Of a stretch of DNA of 27,735 bases, positions 24,435 through 27,735 are shown piece by piece; positions within the stretch are counted from its first letter, which is position 1; the number at the start of each line of letters is the position of its first letter. Source of the stretch: CAZQDP01 sp964592375 (GTDB taxonomy: Bacteria > Bacillota > Clostridia > RUG12999); assembly GCA_964592375.1 (NCBI GenBank), contig CAZQDP010000025.1:1-27735 (forward strand), given 5' to 3'. Position numbers and translations under genes: made by a program. The notes under the pieces were generated by a model. It was not told where the DNA came from. It worked only from the letters and a program-made list of their open reading frames with translations, and did no database searches.

Positions 24435-25367
24435 TTATTTTAAAGCCTCTTTCAAAACATTTAAATTCTGTTCCATCACTTTGATGTAGGCATCATAATC
24501 CCCATTTGCCTCGCCGGTTACGACGGGGTCTAATGTATAAAGCTTTGCGCCTGTCTCTTTCGAAATGGCATCAGCTGACTTTGCAGGATACTGGGGCTCA
24601 GCAAATAACGCCTTTACCTGTGAACGCTTGACAATGCGAATGGTTTCTTCTAATTCCTTTGCCGAAGGCTCCGTGCCGGGCTCACGCTCCACTACGGAAA
24701 CAATTTCAAGATTAAACTCCTGTGCAAAATATGGAAATGCCTCATGGAAGGTGACGATATTGCGATTTTGTATTCCTACCATGGCTGCATGCATTTTTAT
24801 TCTTTGCGCATCTAGCTTCTTAATATACACATTTGCATTTTCTTTATATAATAACGCATTTGTGGGATCTATGACGGCAAGCGTGTCTGCAATATTTTGC
24901 ACCTGCTTCATTGCATTTGAAATGCTTACCCAAACATGTGGATTCCCTTCCTCTGCGCCTTCCTCCTCAATAAGCTCAATTCCCAAAGATGCTTCCACGA
25001 TTTTTAAATTTGGTAATTGCAAAATCACTTTGTCCAAGAATTGTTCCATACCGGCACCATTGACAACAAAAGCCTGAGCCGTTTCAATGGTCTTCATATC
25101 ATCGGTTGTAAGGGTATAATCGTGCAAGCAACCGGTTTGCGGTTTGGTCATATTCAAAACCTTTACATTGGGAATATCTTTTGCTACATTGATGGTATGA
25201 ATATAGATTGGATAAAACGAAGTGACAATACTGAGTGACTTTTCGTTTGACTGTGACGTTTGCAGTTGACCAGAAGTATTGGGGGATGGGGATTTTCCTG
25301 CACATCCGGCAAAGCACGCTGCAAATAGAGCTAAGATAACCAGAATAGATAGTACTTTCAATTTCAT
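24435..25367 (-). CDS. znuA: Zinc-binding lipoprotein of the ABC transporter (cluster A-I substrate-binding protein)
   Basis: 310 residues. Lipoprotein signal with candidate lipobox FAGC (Cys22; Cys18 is a less likely alternative), then a Ser/Gln-rich linker and the metal-binding fold. The four ligand positions are His82 (CLHDYT), His144 (NPHVWV), His208 (FHEAF) and Asp280 (TLDPVV). A third His instead of Glu favours zinc over manganese. The usual His-rich loop before the second His is replaced by an acidic run, EEEGAEEG (134-141). I use the ATG at 25367, with AAGGAGG upstream, not the TTG at 25391, which lies inside the operator palindrome. Confidence 0.93.
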   Translation of the reverse strand: MKLKVLSILVILALFAACFAGCAGKSPSPNTSGQLQTSQSNEKSLSIVTSFYPIYIHTINVAKDIPNVKVLNMTKPQTGCLHDYTLTTDDMKTIETAQAFVVNGAGMEQFLDKVILQLPNLKIVEASLGIELIEEEGAEEGNPHVWVSISNAMKQVQNIADTLAVIDPTNALLYKENANVYIKKLDAQRIKMHAAMVGIQNRNIVTFHEAFPYFAQEFNLEIVSVVEREPGTEPSAKELEETIRIVKRSQVKALFAEPQYPAKSADAISKETGAKLYTLDPVVTGEANGDYDAYIKVMEQNLNVLKEALK

Positions 25368-25378
25368 TTGATTGCCTC

Positions 25379-25409
25379 CTTGCAAATGCAAACGATTTGC
25401 ATTTGCAAG
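25379..25409. promoter_or_regulatory. Perfect 14-3-14 palindrome over the znu transcription start, probable Zur operator
   Basis: Arms CTTGCAAATGCAAA and TTTGCATTTGCAAG are exact reverse complements around CGA. Each arm holds two TGCAAA units, so the core reads TGCAAAC-G-ATTTGCA in the 7-1-7 style of Fur-family sites. It starts one base after the -10 box and covers the predicted start, ending at the ribosome binding site. In the transcript it would also fold into a strong hairpin next to the AAGGAGG. Confidence 0.8.
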
Positions 25410-25410
25410 T

Positions 25411-25439
25411 ATTATACATCACTCTCATTTATTTTGCAA
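25411..25439 (-). promoter_or_regulatory. Promoter of znuACB-zur
   Basis: On the minus strand, TTGCAA (25439-25434), a 17-base spacer and a perfect TATAAT (25416-25411), immediately upstream of the palindrome. Confidence 0.8.
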
Positions 25440-25478
25440 TACTTTTCTGCTTTTTTCTCAATTTAAATTAAAAAAGAT

Positions 25479-25507
25479 TTGACAAGACAATGGGATTGTG
25501 TTAAACT
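25479..25507 (+). promoter_or_regulatory. Promoter of the nickel transporter gene
   Basis: TTGACA (25479-25484), a 17-base spacer and TAAACT (25502-25507). It gives a leader of about 130 bases before the ATG at 25644. Confidence 0.65.
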
Positions 25508-25547
25508 ATGAACGATTTAAGAAAGTCATGAAGTCTTTCACATCATA

Positions 25548-25619
25548 ATATAGTTACATATAAAACAAAACACCCATGAAGGGCTTGCTGTATGAAACGG
25601 CATTTCTTTTTGGGTTATT
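25548..25619 (+). other. Structured 5' leader of the nickel transporter gene
   Basis: CAAAACACCC (25566-25575) can pair with GGGTTATTTTATTTTG (25613-25628) with bulges, enclosing an inner hairpin TGCTGT/ACGGCA (25588-25604) and a T-rich segment TTTCTTTTT. No B12-box or other riboswitch motif I know is present. It could be a terminator, an attenuator or an unclassified metal-responsive leader. Confidence 0.35.
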
Positions 25620-25643
25620 TTATTTTGTGAAGGAGTCGATACG

Positions 25644-26687
25644 ATGCATATGGCTGATGCGTTAATTTCACCGGCAGTCGGCGGTACGTTATTTATTGCT
25701 ACCGCAGGGGTAGCTGCCTATTCAATCAAAAAAATAAAAAATGATTTGGATGACAAGAAAATTCCTTTGATGGCAGTAATGGGTGCATTCGTTTTTGCAT
25801 CGCAAATGATTAATTTTTCTATTCCGGGCACTGGTTCAAGTGGGCATATTGGAGGTGGCATGTTGCTTGCAATATTGCTGGGTCCATATGCCGGATTTTT
25901 GACGATGGCTTCAATTTTGCTCATTCAGGCGTTATTTTTCGCTGATGGCGGATTGCTTGCATATGGTTGTAATGTATTTAACCTTGGCTTTTATTCTTGC
26001 TTTATTGCTTACCCGATGATTAATAAATGGTTTTCTCAAAAAAGTCTCAGTGCAAAGCGTATTTTTGGTGCATCGATGATTTCATCTTTGGTGGCGCTAC
26101 AATTAGGCGCTTTTAGTGTTGTTTTAGAGACTCTTTTTTCAGGGAAAACGGAATTGCCCTTTGGTACTTTTACCTTAATGATGCAGCCAATTCATTTGGC
26201 TATAGGCGTAGTAGAAGGTCTTGTTACCGCAGCTGTGGTCACTTTTGTATGGAAATCACGACCGGAAATTTTAGAAAATGCGGCACTTGGAGAAGCATAT
26301 GGCAAAATATCAATGAAAAAAGTACTTTCTGTGCTTGGCATTTTGGTCATTGTCATTGGCGGTTCACTTTCATGGTTTGCCTCTTCTCATCCGGACGGAC
26401 TGGAATGGTCTATGTTTAAAACTGCCGGTACAACTGAGCTTATAGTACCGGATGCAATACATCAAGTGCTATCGGAAACTCAGGGCAAGACTGCTTTTTT
26501 ACCTGATTATGGATTTATAACGAATGAGGGCGAGGAGGCCGTAACTGAGGAAGAGGCTTGGCCGGCTGTCAGTGCAGGGACAAGTGTTTCAGGGCTTGTA
26601 GGAGGATTTCTAACACTTACTTTGGCTGCAATAACAGGTTTAATCATCAATGGCTGTAAACGGAAAAAGCGGAAAATCGCCTCATAA
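25644..26687 (+). CDS. nikMN: ECF nickel/cobalt transporter substrate component, fused NikM-NikN (CbiM-PDGLE)
   Basis: 347 residues. The N-terminal CbiM/NikM part (about 1-225) begins MHMADAL, where the free N-terminus and His2 bind Ni2+ or Co2+. A further conserved His68 lies in TGSSGHIGGG. Six or more membrane segments follow. The C-terminal part (about 230-340) carries SWFASSHPDGLEW, the PDGLE/NikN signature, between two membrane helices, so this is a MN fusion. Nickel is favoured over cobalt by the nearby cooT and the absence of cobalamin genes or a B12 riboswitch. The NikQ membrane component and NikO ATPase are not in the window. GAAGGAG lies 8 bases before the ATG. Confidence 0.9.
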   Translation: MHMADALISPAVGGTLFIATAGVAAYSIKKIKNDLDDKKIPLMAVMGAFVFASQMINFSIPGTGSSGHIGGGMLLAILLGPYAGFLTMASILLIQALFFADGGLLAYGCNVFNLGFYSCFIAYPMINKWFSQKSLSAKRIFGASMISSLVALQLGAFSVVLETLFSGKTELPFGTFTLMMQPIHLAIGVVEGLVTAAVVTFVWKSRPEILENAALGEAYGKISMKKVLSVLGILVIVIGGSLSWFASSHPDGLEWSMFKTAGTTELIVPDAIHQVLSETQGKTAFLPDYGFITNEGEEAVTEEEAWPAVSAGTSVSGLVGGFLTLTLAAITGLIINGCKRKKRKIAS

Positions 26688-26702
26688 ATAATGCATTTTG
26701 GA

Positions 26703-26733
26703 CGAGGCAATCACCTTGCCCTATGTTTTTTTT
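26703..26733 (+). terminator. Weak terminator after nikMN
   Basis: A short GGCAA/TTGCC stem (26706-26710, 26716-26720) followed within 6 bases by an 8-base T run. The stem is only 5 pairs, so readthrough is likely. Confidence 0.4.
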
Positions 26734-26765
26734 ATTACGGCCCAAGTAATCACTTAATAAAATGC

Positions 26766-26794
26766 TTGAAAAATCATTTTATTTGTTGTACAAT
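26766..26794 (+). promoter_or_regulatory. Promoter of DUF3842-cooT
   Basis: TTGAAA (26766-26771), a 17-base spacer and TACAAT (26789-26794), 36 bases before the ATG at 26830. Confidence 0.65.
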
Positions 26795-26829
26795 AGAATA
26801 AGAATTCTATGCATATGATGGAGGTTTAC

Positions 26830-27255
26830 ATGCGTATTGCAGTAGTTGATGGGCAAGGTGGCGGCATTGGGAAAGCAATTGTTGAAAAACTCAGAATAGC
26901 CTTTGGGAGTGAGATCGAAATATTTGCACTTGGCACCAATGCATTTGCAACATCACTGATGTTAAAAGCGGGTGCAAATGATGGGGCCTCTGGTGAAAAT
27001 GCTGTTGTTGTCAATGTACCTAAGGTGGATATTATTGTTGGCAGTATTGGCATTATTGCTGCCAATTCAATGCTCGGAGAGGTTACGCCTTTGATGGCAC
27101 AAGCAATCTCTCAAAGCGAAGCGAAAAAGATATTAATCCCGCTTAATCGATGTAATATTTTGGTGGTTGGAGTTAAAAATGAACCACTTCCTCATTATGT
27201 GGATTTTGTCATTGAATCAATCAAAATAATGGTAAGGGGTGAAGGCAATGTGTGA
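26830..27255 (+). CDS. DUF3842 family protein, function unknown
   Basis: 141 residues, cytosolic. It opens with MRIAVVDGQGGGIGKAIVEK, a beta strand, Gly-rich loop and helix that looks like a nucleotide- or dinucleotide-binding Rossmann start (GxGGGxGK). The middle has DIIVGSIGIIAANSMLGEVT and the end LNRCNILVVGVK, with Cys at about 117. It matches my recollection of the DUF3842 family, found in anaerobic Firmicutes. GGAGG lies 5 bases before ATG 26830. Its last 8 bases overlap the start of cooT, and nikMN is just upstream, so a role in nickel handling is a fair inference. No biochemical function is known to me. Confidence 0.8.
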   Translation: MRIAVVDGQGGGIGKAIVEKLRIAFGSEIEIFALGTNAFATSLMLKAGANDGASGENAVVVNVPKVDIIVGSIGIIAANSMLGEVTPLMAQAISQSEAKKILIPLNRCNILVVGVKNEPLPHYVDFVIESIKIMVRGEGNV

Positions 27256-27445
27256 AGCAAATGTATATTTACTGGATAAGGATGGCAAGGAAAAGCTCTT
27301 ATTGGAATCTGTTGATACACTCATCCCACAGGGGGATGAAGTCATACTAGAAAACATTTTCAGCCAAAGAAAGACGGTTCGTGCCACAATTAAGGAAATG
27401 GCTTTGGTTGAGCACAGAATTGTTCTCAAAGCGCGAGAAGACTAA
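27248..27445 (+). CDS. cooT: CooT family nickel-binding protein
   Basis: 65 residues. Begins MCEANVYLLDKDGKEKLLLE, the family hallmark; Cys2 is the nickel ligand in the Rhodospirillum protein, where CooT dimers bind one Ni2+ and help carbon monoxide dehydrogenase maturation. The rest (DTLIPQGDEVILENIFSQR, ending VEHRIVLKARED) fits the small beta-barrel. The ATG at 27248 is preferred over the GTG at 27239 because it puts Cys at position 2 and GGGGTG upstream. It overlaps the DUF3842 gene by 8 bases. No CODH gene is in the window, so its client here is unknown. Confidence 0.9.
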   Translation: MCEANVYLLDKDGKEKLLLESVDTLIPQGDEVILENIFSQRKTVRATIKEMALVEHRIVLKARED

Positions 27446-27458
27446 GTGCAAGCTCCAG

Positions 27459-27490
27459 AAAAGCCTATCGATTATTTCGATAGGCTTTTT
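27459..27490 (+). terminator. Rho-independent terminator after cooT
   Basis: AAAAGCCTATCG (27459-27470) pairs with CGATAGGCTTTT (27478-27489) around a 7-base loop, with a T run at the 3' side. Confidence 0.92.
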
Positions 27491-27514
27491 ATATTCTTAG
27501 AGAAATAAAACGAT

Positions 27515-27578
27515 ATGGAAAGCAAACTTGACATTTATCAAAGATTGTGATATTATTAATGTAAAGCATGCTTTCCAT
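27515..27578. promoter_or_regulatory. Inverted repeats flanking the XRE regulator promoter, candidate operators
   Basis: ATGGAAAGCA (27515-27524) and TGCTTTCCAT (27569-27578) are exact reverse complements on either side of the promoter. The right copy overlaps a perfect 12-base palindrome AAAGCATGCTTT (27564-27575) near the transcription start. The arrangement suits autoregulation by a dimeric repressor, possibly by looping. Confidence 0.6.
27528..27556 (+). promoter_or_regulatory. Promoter of the XRE-family regulator
   Basis: TTGACA (27528-27533), a 17-base spacer and TATTAT (27551-27556), 44 bases before the GTG start. Confidence 0.75.
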
Positions 27579-27600
27579 CAACTTATAAAGGAGCGATGAT

Positions 27601-27735
27601 GTGAAAAACAAATTAGAGGAAATTCGAAGAGCAAGAGGAATTCGCCAAGAAGAACTTGCTGCTATTTTAGAAGTATCAAGGCAAACAATCGGCTCGCTTG
27701 AAAATGGGCGCTATAACCCATCCATTATTTTGGCA
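27601..27735 (+). CDS. XRE-family helix-turn-helix regulator (N-terminal 45 residues; cut by window edge)
   Basis: The frame begins with GTG at 27601, 7 bases after AAGGAG, and runs off the window. The translation (KLEEIRRARGIRQEELAAIL, then EVSRQTIGSLENGRYNPS) is a classic Cro/CI-type HTH, close to short YozG-like regulators of about 65-75 residues, which usually precede small membrane proteins or transporters. Targets are unknown; flanking inverted repeats suggest it controls itself. Confidence 0.9.
   Translation, partial: MKNKLEEIRRARGIRQEELAAILEVSRQTIGSLENGRYNPSIILA

Noticed and set aside
25508..25643. Cobalamin riboswitch ahead of the CbiM-like gene
   Set aside because: No B12 box or matching architecture is seen, and neighbours point to nickel.

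Overview
The window looks like chromosome of an anaerobic, endospore-forming, low-GC Firmicute of the Clostridia type. The evidence is AT-rich spacers with strong purine-rich ribosome binding sites, an uninterrupted pro-sigma-K gene with a BofC-like gene beside it, oxygen-sensitive glycyl radical enzymes (GREs), an EF-P with lysine at position 32, a CooT-type nickel protein, and secreted proteins carrying copper-amine-oxidase-like N1 domains. No phage, transposase, CRISPR or plasmid gene is visible.

Layout, left to right. (1) 1-4440, minus strand: a GH3 glycosidase gene followed by two tandem GRE genes, the second cut by the window edge. They sit behind a near-consensus promoter with an inverted repeat just downstream of the predicted transcription start. 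(2) 4571-6267: tRNA-Arg(ACG) with its terminator, then a membrane HAMP-GAF-GGDEF diguanylate cyclase. Its reading frame is broken by one base exactly at a potential -1 slippery heptamer. (3) 6320-15055, minus strand: two very large secreted proteins that share a GH42-like core. They keep the four zinc cysteines but lack the usual Asn-Glu acid/base motif. A cytoplasmic nucleotidyltransferase/DUF4037-like gene lies between them. The copper-amine-oxidase-like domain is N-terminal in one paralogue and C-terminal in the other. (4) 15225-17985: housekeeping run aroQ, M24 aminopeptidase, efp and a small acidic zinc-ribbon protein. (5) 17994-20978, minus: trmB and a class A penicillin-binding protein. 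(6) 21050-22299: BofC-like small protein and sigK. (7) 22371-25439, minus: zinc uptake operon znuA-znuC-znuB-zur under a perfect 14-3-14 palindrome that covers the predicted transcription start. (8) 25479-27490: nickel genes, a fused NikMN ECF transporter component, then DUF3842 and cooT overlapping under their own promoter. (9) 27515-end: start of a XRE-type regulator flanked by inverted repeats.

How parts work together: the zinc operon encodes its own likely repressor as its last gene. The nickel genes pair an importer with a small nickel-binding protein and an uncharacterised DUF3842 protein. The GH3-GRE-GRE genes look like a catabolic unit in which a cytosolic glycosidase could supply a substrate for radical chemistry. 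No GRE activase is in view and would be expected beyond base 1. The two secreted GH42-like proteins are probably extracellular or wall-associated and act on an unknown glycan.

Most worth attention are the GH3/tandem-GRE unit with a compact, atypical GRE, the domain-shuffled GH42-like pair with an altered active-site motif, the frameshifted diguanylate cyclase, the NikMN/DUF3842/CooT module, and several unusually clean operator palindromes. All family assignments are from motifs read by eye; no database search was run.
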